Assembly: GCA_947589305.1 (NCBI GenBank)
Contig: CANQAP010000002.1
Span: forward strand, 124,001-188,000
Length of the DNA: 64,000 nt
From: an uncultured Lachnospiraceae bacterium
GTDB lineage: Bacteria > Bacillota > Clostridia > Lachnospirales > Lachnospiraceae
Direction: 5' to 3'
Shown piece after piece: positions 55,749 to 64,000 of this stretch. Under the pieces are notes generated by a model. It was given only the letters and a program-made list of their open reading frames with translations, made no database searches and had not been told where the DNA came from. The position numbers and the translations under genes were made by a program. Every line of letters starts with the position of its first letter. Within the stretch, counting starts at the first letter, position 1.

Positions 55749-56426
55749 ATGGGAAATATAGCATTAAAAACAGAACATTTATGTAAAACATATGTTGTCG
55801 GAAAACAGAAGGTAGAGGCGGTGAAAGATGTCTCGGTTTCCATAGAGGAAGGAAGCTTTGTGGCGCTGGTAGGTACCAGTGGGAGCGGAAAATCCACATT
55901 TCTTCATCTGTTGGGAGGGTTGGATATGCCTACTTCCGGCAAGACCTATGTTCACGGTATCTGCCTATCGACCTGTAAGGAAAGACAGCTTGCGGCTGTC
56001 CGGCGGGATGAAATAGGATTTGTATTTCAGAATTTTTCTCTGCTGGATGAACTGAACGTCAAAGAGAACATTGTACTACCGATCCTGCTTTCCTCCGGGA
56101 AGGTGGATGAAACATATATCAGTGAACTGATGGAACAGTTGGGAATTGCGGAAAGGGCAACGCACAGACCGACGCAATTAAGCGGCGGGCAGCAGCAACG
56201 AGTGGCGATTGCAAGGGCATTTGCTAATCATCCTTCTGTGATTCTATGCGATGAACCGACCGGAAATCTGGATAAGAAAACAAGCATCGAAGTGATGGAA
56301 CTGCTCCACAAAATCCATAAAACTTATCATAAAACGTGTCTGATCGTTACACACGATCCGGAGGTGGCGGAAAGTGCTGATTATATCTTAAGAATGGAAG
56401 ATGGTAATATTCTGCCGGATAGTTAG
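55749..56426 (+). CDS. ABC transporter ATPase (LolD/MacB type)
   Basis: 225 residues. Walker A GTSGSGKST at about 41-49, Q loop FVFQNFSLLDELNV, signature LSGGQQQRVAIARA, Walker B ILCDEPTGNLD and H-loop VTHDPEVA, all intact. Partner of the 995-residue permease upstream in one operon. Confidence 0.95.
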   Translation: MGNIALKTEHLCKTYVVGKQKVEAVKDVSVSIEEGSFVALVGTSGSGKSTFLHLLGGLDMPTSGKTYVHGICLSTCKERQLAAVRRDEIGFVFQNFSLLDELNVKENIVLPILLSSGKVDETYISELMEQLGIAERATHRPTQLSGGQQQRVAIARAFANHPSVILCDEPTGNLDKKTSIEVMELLHKIHKTYHKTCLIVTHDPEVAESADYILRMEDGNILPDS

Positions 56427-56534
56427 AACGCTTCTGTGTTTTGGATTCTCGTTTTGATAATCGTCAATATAGACTTTGAGCTGATAATATGGTACATTAA
56501 ACTTGGTAGAATTGGATGGATGTATATGGTGTGA

Positions 56535-59500
56535 ATGAACGAGAAGATGAAAACAAACATACAATATGTGATCAATATCATATTTGGTATCTTGATTTTT
56601 GTGATCGCCGCTTTTTTTATCTTAGGGGAATGGATGCTCCCGAAAGATCGGATGAATGATACGAATATCTGTACGGTATATGGAGGACAATGGTTCCGCG
56701 TGACGGAATCTGGAGACAGGGTACCGATAGAAGTTCCCGGAAGATGTGAGGCGGCACGGAATGAAATCGTGGTTATCGAGACGATATTGCCACAGACGAT
56801 TGAAACAAACCGTTATTTCTGCTTTCGAAGTGCGAAACAGGATATGAGATTTTATATTGACGGGGAACTTCGACAGGAATATTCTACGGATCAAACAAGG
56901 CTGTTTGGCGGATTAAGTGCTGCCGCTTATGTTTTTTTAGAACTTGACAGCAAAGATGCAGGGAAGGTACTCCGTGTGGAAACTCAGACGGATTCTGCAT
57001 ATTCCGGTATTTTTTATGATGTATATTATGGAAATCCCATGGGGATCTGGAGCTATCTTTATGAGCAGTTCGGGATGGAGCTGGTCTCTTCTTTAATTAC
57101 ATTGTTATTAAGTGTGATCACTGTTCTTGCAAGTTTAATTCTACGATTTAAATATCACAGAAAAGTGTCAATTGAATATCTTGGCTGGGGAACATTGGCG
57201 GCTGCGGTGTGGCTGATTACAAATTCAACCTTCCGGCAACTGATTTTTTCGAATCTTTCAATCATCAATGATATGACCTTTCTGATGGTGATTTTTATGC
57301 CTTTTCCGTTTCTTCTTTATATGAATGAAGTTCAAAAGGGGCGATATCAAAAAGCATATAATATCATGGAAGGAGTCGTGATCCTCAGTTTCTTTGTATT
57401 TACCGGTCTGCATATTGCCGGTCGGCAAGATTTTGCAGATACGATCGTATATACGGCTATGATTTGTATTTTTTCGATCCTTTTGATGGCTGTCACGTTT
57501 TTGCTGGATTTATGGAAGATGTATGTCAAAGAATATATGTTTGTGGCTGTTGGCATGCTAGGAGTATTTGTGGCGGCGATCGTACAGTTTGTTTTTTATT
57601 TTCGCAGGGAAAACGAGTTCAATGGTGTTATTTTGGCAAACGGATTGATTTTTCTCCTGTTATTTGCCGTGATCGGCACGGTGCGTGAAATACTGCATAT
57701 GGACAGGGAAATGCAGCGCGCCTTGCATGAAAGTGAATCCAAGGGACGATTTCTGGCGAATATGTCCCACGAGATCCGTACGCCAATCAATACGATCCTT
57801 GGAATGAATGCCATGATCTTAAGAGAAAGTCAGGAAAAACAGATCAGGGAATATGCTTTGGATATTCAGAATGCCAGTCAGGTATTGCTGTCTCTGATTA
57901 ACGATATCTTGGATATATCGAAAATTGAATCCGGGAAGCTAAATATTCTGCCAATAGAATATGATTTTAGCAGCCTGATCCATGATGTGATGAACATGAT
58001 CGAAGTGAAAGCGCAGGATAAAGGGTTGGAGTTGAACCTGAGCTTGGATGAAACGATGCCTGCAGTATTATGGGGGGACGATGTCAGAATTCGTCAGATT
58101 TTATTGAATCTGATGAGTAACGCGGTGAAGTATACGGAAAAAGGCAGTGTGACCTTAACAGTTCAGGCTGATGTTCAGGATGACATGGTGGATTTGACTT
58201 TTCGGGTAGAGGATACGGGTATCGGTATACGGAAGGAAGATATTGAAAAACTCTTCCATGAATTTGAACGGATCGATGAACAACGCAACCGTAATATTGA
58301 GGGAACCGGTCTTGGCATTAGCATTGTCATAAGATTATTGGAAAATATGGGCAGTCAGTTACAGGTGACGAGTGAATACGGAAAGGGATCTGTCTTTTAT
58401 TTTACGCTTCGCCAGAAGATTATCAATCATGAACCGATTGGAAATCTGGAACAGAGAATTCAGAATCAGGCGTGGACCTATTCGTATCAGGTTACGTTCA
58501 CTGCTCCGGAGGCAGAGGTGCTGGTAGTGGACGACAATGAGATTAATCGAAAAGTATTCCGGAACCTCTTAAAGTCAACAAAAATAAAGATCGATGAAGC
58601 CGTCGGAGGAGAACAGTGTTTGGAATATGTCAGTAAAAAAGCCTATGATGTTATCTTTTTGGATCATATGATGCCGGATCTCAACGGTATTGAAGTTTTA
58701 CATAAAATGCGTGAGTGGAAGGATTATCCTTGCAAAGAGACCCCGGTGATTGCATTGACTGCTAATACCATGGCAGGTTCCAGAGAAATGTATTTAGCGG
58801 AGGGGTTTGATGACTTTTTACCGAAGCCGGTCAATCCGGAAAAACTGGAAAAAATAATACGGGATCTCCTGCCGGAAAATAAAAAAGTTTATGAAAAAGA
58901 ACAGGCGGTTGCTTCTGATGCCGGACAGGATGCGGTAGAAGAATGTAGCTTGCCGGAACTGGAAGGAATCGATTGGAATTATGCGCAATCCTTCTGCAAA
59001 GGGCAACAACATGTATTGGATATCGTGCAATGGTTTTATGATATGATAGATTCGGATGCGGCGAAATTGGAGAAATATGCTTCCGCAGTGAATGAAAGTC
59101 ACGATCTGCCGCAGGCATTGAATGATTATCGCATTCAGGTACACTCCATGAAAAATTCTGCCGCTATGATTGGGGCAGTGCCTTTGTCCGGTGTGGCAAG
59201 GATGCTGGAGTATGCGGCACGGGATGAAAATGTGGATGCGATCAAACATGTCACGCCGGTCTTTTTACAGGAATGGAAAAAGATGAAGGAGATATTACAA
59301 CCGGTAGTCAAAAGCGGCGATTCCCCTACGAACAAGTTGAAACCGGATCACGAACGGATCAAGGAACTCTTACGATCGTTAGAGACTGCAATGGAACAAA
59401 TGGATGTGGATACGGCAGATGAAATGATGCGGCAGTTACAGCGATACGAATACACCGGAAAGGATATGATAGAAATATTAGACAATCTCAGTCAAGCTGT

Positions 59501-59579
59501 GATAAATTTAGAAGTAGAACAAGCGAAAATATGGATTGGTCAATGGGAGCAGAGATTGAAGGTGAAAACGAATGGATAA
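56535..59579 (+). CDS. Hybrid sensor histidine kinase (7TM, REC, Hpt)
   Basis: 1014 residues. A signal anchor (about 9-30) and an extracytoplasmic beta-rich domain (to about 175) precede seven membrane helices (about 178-385), matching the 7TMR-DISM receptor type. The dimerization domain carries His412 (ANMSHEIRTPINT); the ATPase domain has LLNLMSNAVKY, DTGIGI and EGTGLGIS. A receiver follows with Asp710 (IFLDHMMPDLNG), then an Hpt domain with His870 (VHSMKNSAAMIG). All phospho-relay residues are present. Weak ribosome binding site; ATG 56547 is also possible. The next gene overlaps by 8 bases, giving a direct partner. Confidence 0.9.
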   Translation: MNEKMKTNIQYVINIIFGILIFVIAAFFILGEWMLPKDRMNDTNICTVYGGQWFRVTESGDRVPIEVPGRCEAARNEIVVIETILPQTIETNRYFCFRSAKQDMRFYIDGELRQEYSTDQTRLFGGLSAAAYVFLELDSKDAGKVLRVETQTDSAYSGIFYDVYYGNPMGIWSYLYEQFGMELVSSLITLLLSVITVLASLILRFKYHRKVSIEYLGWGTLAAAVWLITNSTFRQLIFSNLSIINDMTFLMVIFMPFPFLLYMNEVQKGRYQKAYNIMEGVVILSFFVFTGLHIAGRQDFADTIVYTAMICIFSILLMAVTFLLDLWKMYVKEYMFVAVGMLGVFVAAIVQFVFYFRRENEFNGVILANGLIFLLLFAVIGTVREILHMDREMQRALHESESKGRFLANMSHEIRTPINTILGMNAMILRESQEKQIREYALDIQNASQVLLSLINDILDISKIESGKLNILPIEYDFSSLIHDVMNMIEVKAQDKGLELNLSLDETMPAVLWGDDVRIRQILLNLMSNAVKYTEKGSVTLTVQADVQDDMVDLTFRVEDTGIGIRKEDIEKLFHEFERIDEQRNRNIEGTGLGISIVIRLLENMGSQLQVTSEYGKGSVFYFTLRQKIINHEPIGNLEQRIQNQAWTYSYQVTFTAPEAEVLVVDDNEINRKVFRNLLKSTKIKIDEAVGGEQCLEYVSKKAYDVIFLDHMMPDLNGIEVLHKMREWKDYPCKETPVIALTANTMAGSREMYLAEGFDDFLPKPVNPEKLEKIIRDLLPENKKVYEKEQAVASDAGQDAVEECSLPELEGIDWNYAQSFCKGQQHVLDIVQWFYDMIDSDAAKLEKYASAVNESHDLPQALNDYRIQVHSMKNSAAMIGAVPLSGVARMLEYAARDENVDAIKHVTPVFLQEWKKMKEILQPVVKSGDSPTNKLKPDHERIKELLRSLETAMEQMDVDTADEMMRQLQRYEYTGKDMIEILDNLSQAVINLEVEQAKIWIGQWEQRLKVKTNG

Positions 59580-60351
59580 AATACTGTTGGTTGGAGAATC
59601 GCATGATGCAGTGAAAGGTTTTAGTGAAAGTTTGTCTAAGGATTATCAGATTTACTTTTGTGTGGAACATATGAAAAAACTACAGGTGATGATCAATGTG
59701 GTCCGACCGGATTTAGTCATCCTATTTCAAATGCAGATTCAGGAAATGGATGCAGCCGTTTTTCACCTGCTTCAGGAACAATATCCGCAGATTTTGATAT
59801 TGGGTGTCACAACAAGTGAAGGATGGAAACAGTGCAAGGATTTTTATAGAAGGGAACAGTGTCATGTCTTGTTTCGCCCGGTCGAAAAGAGTGAACTGCT
59901 CGAAAAATGCCATCAGATTCTGAACACAGATCCTGTCGGCACTTGGGAGGAAGACAACTATGTTTCAAGGCGGAAAAAGAGGATTTTGATCGTGGACGAC
60001 AGCGCTTTGCTGCTGCGGAGCATGAAAAATATGCTGGAAAACTATTATGAGATTTATTTGGCAAAATCAGGCGAACAGGCATTGAAAGTAATCCCGAAAG
60101 TCAGACCGGATTTAATCTTGCTGGATTATGAAATGCAGGGACTTGACGGGAAAGATACGTTTGAAGTCATGAAATCAGAAAACGATATGAAAGATATCCC
60201 TGTGGTGTTTCTTACCAGCATCTCGGACTCCGATAGTATTTATTCTATTCTGAAGCTGGAACCGGAAGGATATCTGTTAAAGCCGCCAAATGAGAAAAAG
60301 ATTCGGATGAAAATAGAAGAATTGCTGCAAAATGGCACAATACATCATTAG
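59572..60351 (+). CDS. Response regulator with two receiver domains
   Basis: 259 residues. The first receiver (about 1-120) is degenerate: at the phosphorylation position the family aspartate is replaced by Phe (VILFQMQIQEMD). The second (about 137-255) is intact, with VDDS at the start and Asp185 in LLDYEMQGLDG. No output domain is present, so it likely acts as a phosphate relay or sink for the hybrid kinase upstream, whose end it overlaps. Confidence 0.88.
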   Translation: MDKILLVGESHDAVKGFSESLSKDYQIYFCVEHMKKLQVMINVVRPDLVILFQMQIQEMDAAVFHLLQEQYPQILILGVTTSEGWKQCKDFYRREQCHVLFRPVEKSELLEKCHQILNTDPVGTWEEDNYVSRRKKRILIVDDSALLLRSMKNMLENYYEIYLAKSGEQALKVIPKVRPDLILLDYEMQGLDGKDTFEVMKSENDMKDIPVVFLTSISDSDSIYSILKLEPEGYLLKPPNEKKIRMKIEELLQNGTIHH

Positions 60352-60372
60352 AATATGAAAACTGTGGAAGGA

Positions 60373-60409
60373 TCCCCGATTGCCGAAAGGTGATCGGGGA
60401 ATTAAATTT
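60373..60409 (+). terminator. Terminator after the response regulator gene
   Basis: 8-bp perfect stem TCCCCGAT / ATCGGGGA with a 12-base loop and an AT-rich tail ending ATTT. Confidence 0.7.
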
Positions 60410-60432
60410 ATATTAAAAAATGATAAAGAGTA

Positions 60433-60460
60433 TTGACGTGACAGACATCTGTCGTATAAT
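60433..60460 (+). promoter_or_regulatory. Promoter of the ABC exporter with palindromic spacer
   Basis: TTGACG and TATAAT separated by 16 bases. The spacer contains GACAGA-CA-TCTGTC (60440-60453), a perfect 6+6 palindrome placed where a repressor would block polymerase. Confidence 0.8.
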
Positions 60461-60572
60461 ACATTAGAATTAAATGAATCTCACAATATAAGGCAAGGAA
60501 TGTCAGTACAGGGAATCCGTTATCAGGGAGCGAATGTGTGGGATATATGAAACATACAGGAGGAATAAGGAT

Positions 60573-62729
60573 TTGAAAAATATTTTTCGATTATTGGGAA
60601 AGGTAAAGCAATATGTATTGTTGATTATTCTTTTATTGATCGTGCAGGCATATTGCGATCTGGCATTACCGTCATATACCAGTGATATTTTGAATGTCGG
60701 TCTGCAGCAAAACGGTATTGAAGACGCAGTACCGGAACGAATCAGTCAGGAAAGTTTTCAGACGCTTATGATGTTCATGGATGATGAGGATGCCAAGGCG
60801 GCAGCATCTGCTTATGAGTGGTCGGACGACGGAAATCTGACATTGAAGGATGATGCGGACAGACAAACCTTGAACGATTTGTTATTGATTCCGGAAAGCT
60901 TGGTTTACCAAATGTCAAACCGTGAAGACGGTATCGAAATCTTGGATCAGATAAAAGCGGCTTTAGATGCGGGAATGCTGACAAAAGAAGAACTCATATC
61001 ACAAATCAATGAGGAGATGGAACACTATGAAGAGTTGTCTGATATATATCTGAGTCAGGTAGCGGTAGCATATGTATCCGGCGAGTATGAGCGGATCGGT
61101 ATGGATGTAGAAAAAATAAGGAATTCATATCTGATAAAAGAGGGAATTTTGATGCTCCTTATGGCATTGATCATGATGGTTGTTGCGGTGTGTACGGGAT
61201 GGATCGCCGCAGTGGTCTCTGCCAGAGTCGGCAGGGATTTGCGAGAACAATTATACGAAAAGGTACTTTCGTTTACGAGTGCGGAAATTGAGCAGTTTTC
61301 TACAGCTTCCCTGATCACGCGTTGCACGAATGATATTCAACAGGTTCAAATGCTGATCGTTATGCTTCTTCGTATGGTTACATATGCGCCCATTCTGGCA
61401 ATCGCCGGAGTCGTGAAAGTCATACAGACGGGTGCAGGATTGAGTTGGACGATCGTGTTAGCTGTGATCGTGATCGCGATCGCTATCAGTATTTTAATGG
61501 CTGTTGCGTTACCGAAGTTTCAGATCATGCAGTTGTTAGTGGATAAGCTGAATCTGGTATCCAGAGAGATGTTGACCGGTATTATGCCAATCCGGGCGTT
61601 TGGAAGACAGCAATATGAGGAACAGAGATTTGAAGCGGCGAATAAAGACCTGTTCAGTACACAGCTTTTTACAAACAGGACAATGACGTTTATGATGCCG
61701 GTCATGATGTTTGTCATGAACGGGATCTCGGTTTTGATCGTGTGGGTTGGCGGAAAAGGAGTGGACGCCGGTACGGTGCAGGTTGGAGATCTAACGGCTT
61801 TTATCACATATTCGATGGTCATCATCATGTCGTTTTTAATGATTTCTATGATTTCCATCATGTTGCCGCGGGCAGGCGTGGCAGCGGACCGTATTATGGA
61901 GGTATTAGGGACGGAAATCTCATTGAAAGATGCGCAATCCGTGAGTGATGATGCTGTTTCCGGCAAAGGAGAATTAGAATTTGCGGATGTTTCGTTTGCT
62001 TATAACGGTGCGGATGAAAATGTATTAGAGCATATTTCATTCCGTGCAGAACCCGGACAGACGACTGCGATCATTGGTTCGACCGGATGCGGAAAAACCA
62101 CCTTGGTAAATCTGATCCCGAGGTTTTATGATGTATCCTCCGGCTCGGTTCGGATTGACAATATAGATATCCGGCAGATCAGTCAGGAAAAATTAAGAAG
62201 CATGATCGGATTGGTACCGCAAAAGGGGATGTTGTTTTCGGGAACGATTGAAAGTAATCTGAAATATGCCGGTGATTTTATAACTGATGACGAGATGCAG
62301 TCTGCGGCAGAAATCGCGCAGGCAATGGAATTTATACAGGATAAACCGGAACGTTTTGGTGCGGTGATTGCACAGGAAGGTTCTAACGTATCCGGCGGTC
62401 AACGTCAACGACTTTCCATCGCACGGGCAATTGCAAAGCACCCGAAGATTTATGTCTTTGATGATTCATTCTCCGCTCTGGATTATAAAACAGATGCAAA
62501 TTTAAGAAAAGCATTGGCGGAACGGACAAAGGATGCAACGGTACTGATCGTAGCCCAGCGGATCGCGACGATCATGAATGCGGATCAGATCTTGGTTATG
62601 GATGAGGGTCGGATTGTCGGCAGAGGTACGCACGGAGAACTCTTAAGGGATTGTGACGTATATCTGGAAATCGCAAAGGGACAGTTGTCAGAAGCTGAGA
62701 TCGAACAGGCGTTGAAAGGGGTGTGTTAA
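60573..62729 (+). CDS. ABC exporter subunit, permease-ATPase fusion (first half)
   Basis: 718 residues: membrane domain with about six helices and an inserted extracytoplasmic loop (about residues 35-185), then the ATPase. Walker A GSTGCGKTT, signature VSGGQRQRLSIARA and D-loop SALD are seen. The residue after the Walker B aspartate is Asp (VFDDSFSALD) instead of catalytic Glu, the mark of a degenerate site in heterodimeric exporters. TTG 60573 is preferred as GGAGG is 9 bases upstream; an ATG-like earlier start at 60534 is weaker. The partner half follows at 62731. Confidence 0.9.
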   Translation: MKNIFRLLGKVKQYVLLIILLLIVQAYCDLALPSYTSDILNVGLQQNGIEDAVPERISQESFQTLMMFMDDEDAKAAASAYEWSDDGNLTLKDDADRQTLNDLLLIPESLVYQMSNREDGIEILDQIKAALDAGMLTKEELISQINEEMEHYEELSDIYLSQVAVAYVSGEYERIGMDVEKIRNSYLIKEGILMLLMALIMMVVAVCTGWIAAVVSARVGRDLREQLYEKVLSFTSAEIEQFSTASLITRCTNDIQQVQMLIVMLLRMVTYAPILAIAGVVKVIQTGAGLSWTIVLAVIVIAIAISILMAVALPKFQIMQLLVDKLNLVSREMLTGIMPIRAFGRQQYEEQRFEAANKDLFSTQLFTNRTMTFMMPVMMFVMNGISVLIVWVGGKGVDAGTVQVGDLTAFITYSMVIIMSFLMISMISIMLPRAGVAADRIMEVLGTEISLKDAQSVSDDAVSGKGELEFADVSFAYNGADENVLEHISFRAEPGQTTAIIGSTGCGKTTLVNLIPRFYDVSSGSVRIDNIDIRQISQEKLRSMIGLVPQKGMLFSGTIESNLKYAGDFITDDEMQSAAEIAQAMEFIQDKPERFGAVIAQEGSNVSGGQRQRLSIARAIAKHPKIYVFDDSFSALDYKTDANLRKALAERTKDATVLIVAQRIATIMNADQILVMDEGRIVGRGTHGELLRDCDVYLEIAKGQLSEAEIEQALKGVC

Positions 62730-62730
62730 C

Positions 62731-64000
62731 ATGGCAGACAGAAGACCTATGAGACCGATGGGACGCAGAAGAGGCACTCCCGGGGAAAAAGCGAAGGATT
62801 TTAAGGGAACCATAAAAAAACTGCTTGGTTATATGGGATATTACAAAATCGCTATCGTTGTGGTTATGATCTTTGCCGCCGGTTCCACGGTGTTTACGGT
62901 AATCGGTCCTAAAATATTGGGTAATGCAACTACAGAATTGTTTAGCGGATTGCTATCAAAACTCTCCGGACAGGGGAGCATCAATTTTCAAAAGATTGCA
63001 AGAATTCTGCTCAGTCTGTTGGCAATGTACGTTGCAAGCGGTATTTTTTCGTTTGTCCAAGGCTGGATCATGACTACGATCTCACAAAAGATATGTTTTC
63101 GCATGCGTGAGGATATCAGCAAGAAGATCAACCGTATGCCGCTGAAATACTTTGAAAAGAATACGGTTGGCGATGTGCTGTCTCGGATTACAAATGATGT
63201 CGATACGTTAGGCGTAGGACTGAATCAGTCGATCACCCAGTTGATCACTTCGGTTTGCACACTGTTCGGCGTGGTGATCATGATGTTGTCGATTTCACCA
63301 TTGATGACGGGGATTACCGTTCTGATCCTCCCGCTTTCCTTGATATTGATCGCTGTTATCGTTAAAAAATCACAGAAACATTTTGTGGCGCAACAGACAA
63401 ATCTTGGTAAGATCGACGGACAGATCGAAGAAACTTTTTCCGGTCATAATATTGTGAAAGCCTTTAACCGGGAAAAAATTGAAATTGAAAGATTTAAGGA
63501 AACCAATCAGGTGCTTTATGAATCGGCATGGAAGAGTCAGTTTTTATCCGGCTTGATGCAGCCTCTGATGAATTTTATAAGCAATCTTGGCTATGTAGCG
63601 GTAGCGGTAGCAGGGGCTATGCTTGCCAGTGCAGGAACCATCACGATCGGGGATATTACAGCGTTTATTCAGTATGTAAAACGATTTACACAGCCGATCA
63701 CGCAGCTTGCTCAGGTTTCTAATATGCTGCAGTCTATGGCGGCTGCGGCGGAGCGTATCTTTGAATTCCTGAATGAAGAAGAGGAAGTGGAAAAGCTGGA
63801 ACATCCGGTATCCTCCAGTGTCATTCATGGTCAGGTAAGTTTTGAACATGTGAAGTTCGGTTATGATCCGTCTCAGGTGATCATCAAGGATTTTAATTGT
63901 GAGGTAAAGGAAGGACAGACGGTTGCGATCGTCGGACCGACGGGTGCCGGAAAAACAACCATGATCAAGTTGTTAATGCGGTTTTATGATGTCAATAGCG
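62731..64000 (+). CDS. ABC exporter subunit (second half, 3' partial)
   Basis: Frame of 423 codons to the end of the window with no stop. A short basic N-terminus is followed by a six-helix membrane domain, with family stretches MPLKYFEKNTVGDVLSRITN and EETFSGHNIVKAFNREK, and the start of the ATPase: Walker A GPTGAGKTT near residue 400. It starts one base after the first exporter gene stops. Together they form a heterodimeric multidrug-type exporter. The signature, Walker B and catalytic Glu lie outside the window. Confidence 0.93.
   Translation, partial: MADRRPMRPMGRRRGTPGEKAKDFKGTIKKLLGYMGYYKIAIVVVMIFAAGSTVFTVIGPKILGNATTELFSGLLSKLSGQGSINFQKIARILLSLLAMYVASGIFSFVQGWIMTTISQKICFRMREDISKKINRMPLKYFEKNTVGDVLSRITNDVDTLGVGLNQSITQLITSVCTLFGVVIMMLSISPLMTGITVLILPLSLILIAVIVKKSQKHFVAQQTNLGKIDGQIEETFSGHNIVKAFNREKIEIERFKETNQVLYESAWKSQFLSGLMQPLMNFISNLGYVAVAVAGAMLASAGTITIGDITAFIQYVKRFTQPITQLAQVSNMLQSMAAAAERIFEFLNEEEEVEKLEHPVSSSVIHGQVSFEHVKFGYDPSQVIIKDFNCEVKEGQTVAIVGPTGAGKTTMIKLLMRFYDVNS

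Overview
The window reads as chromosome of a spore-forming, anaerobic clostridium, most likely Lachnospiraceae. Evidence: the spoIIA and spoVA sporulation genes, AddAB instead of RecBCD, single-chain glycyl-tRNA synthetase, pyruvate phosphate dikinase, ferredoxin-dependent oxoacid oxidoreductase, Gram-positive style lipoproteins and NlpC/P60 enzymes, and strong GGAGG ribosome binding sites with many TTGACA-17-TATAAT promoters. The assignment is by protein resemblance only.

Layout. 1-7825: addB (5' end outside the window), addA, queF, folC and a 51-residue reader that overlaps folC. 7842-14206: a TPR membrane protein, spoIIAA-spoIIAB-sigF, a small membrane ORF, spoVAA-spoVAB-spoVAC, then an attenuated leader and infC-rpmI-rplT, where infC starts at ATT. 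14300-17129: a CAP-domain lipoprotein, an AbrB/glycosyltransferase pair and a class II tRNA-Leu whose anticodon reads AAG. 17130-26100: an AT-rich island beside the tRNA. It holds a long AMP-forming ligase gene cut in two by a ~6.5 kb mobilizable element. The element carries tnpV, a PadR/hydrolase cassette, a KTR protein, a relaxase with a hairpin-rich candidate oriT, xis, an XRE regulator and a tyrosine integrase, and it is bounded by 22-bp direct repeats. 26196-32704: O-acetylhomoserine sulfhydrylase, an amidase, a DHH phosphoesterase, and unfused AICAR transformylase and PurO-type IMP cyclohydrolase on the minus strand, then a cold-shock gene. 32852-36354: a repeat-rich surface protein whose start codon is out of frame with the body by one base in an A8 tract. 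36444-39460: four-subunit porCDAB-type oxidoreductase (minus strand). 39685-47319: YunG-like protein, M16C peptidase, era, recO, lipoprotein, glyS. 47360-52531: a soluble PocR/MCP-like protein, an SH3-NlpC/P60 enzyme, ppdK. 52613-64000: an FtsX-type ABC permease with its ATPase, a hybrid histidine kinase, a double-receiver response regulator, and a heterodimeric ABC exporter whose second subunit runs off the window.

Most of the window is core genome. The accessory and least explained parts are the ligase/mobile element island (17130-26100), the frameshifted surface protein (32909-36305), and a few regulatory structures (infC leader, ABC permease leader, exporter promoter palindrome).
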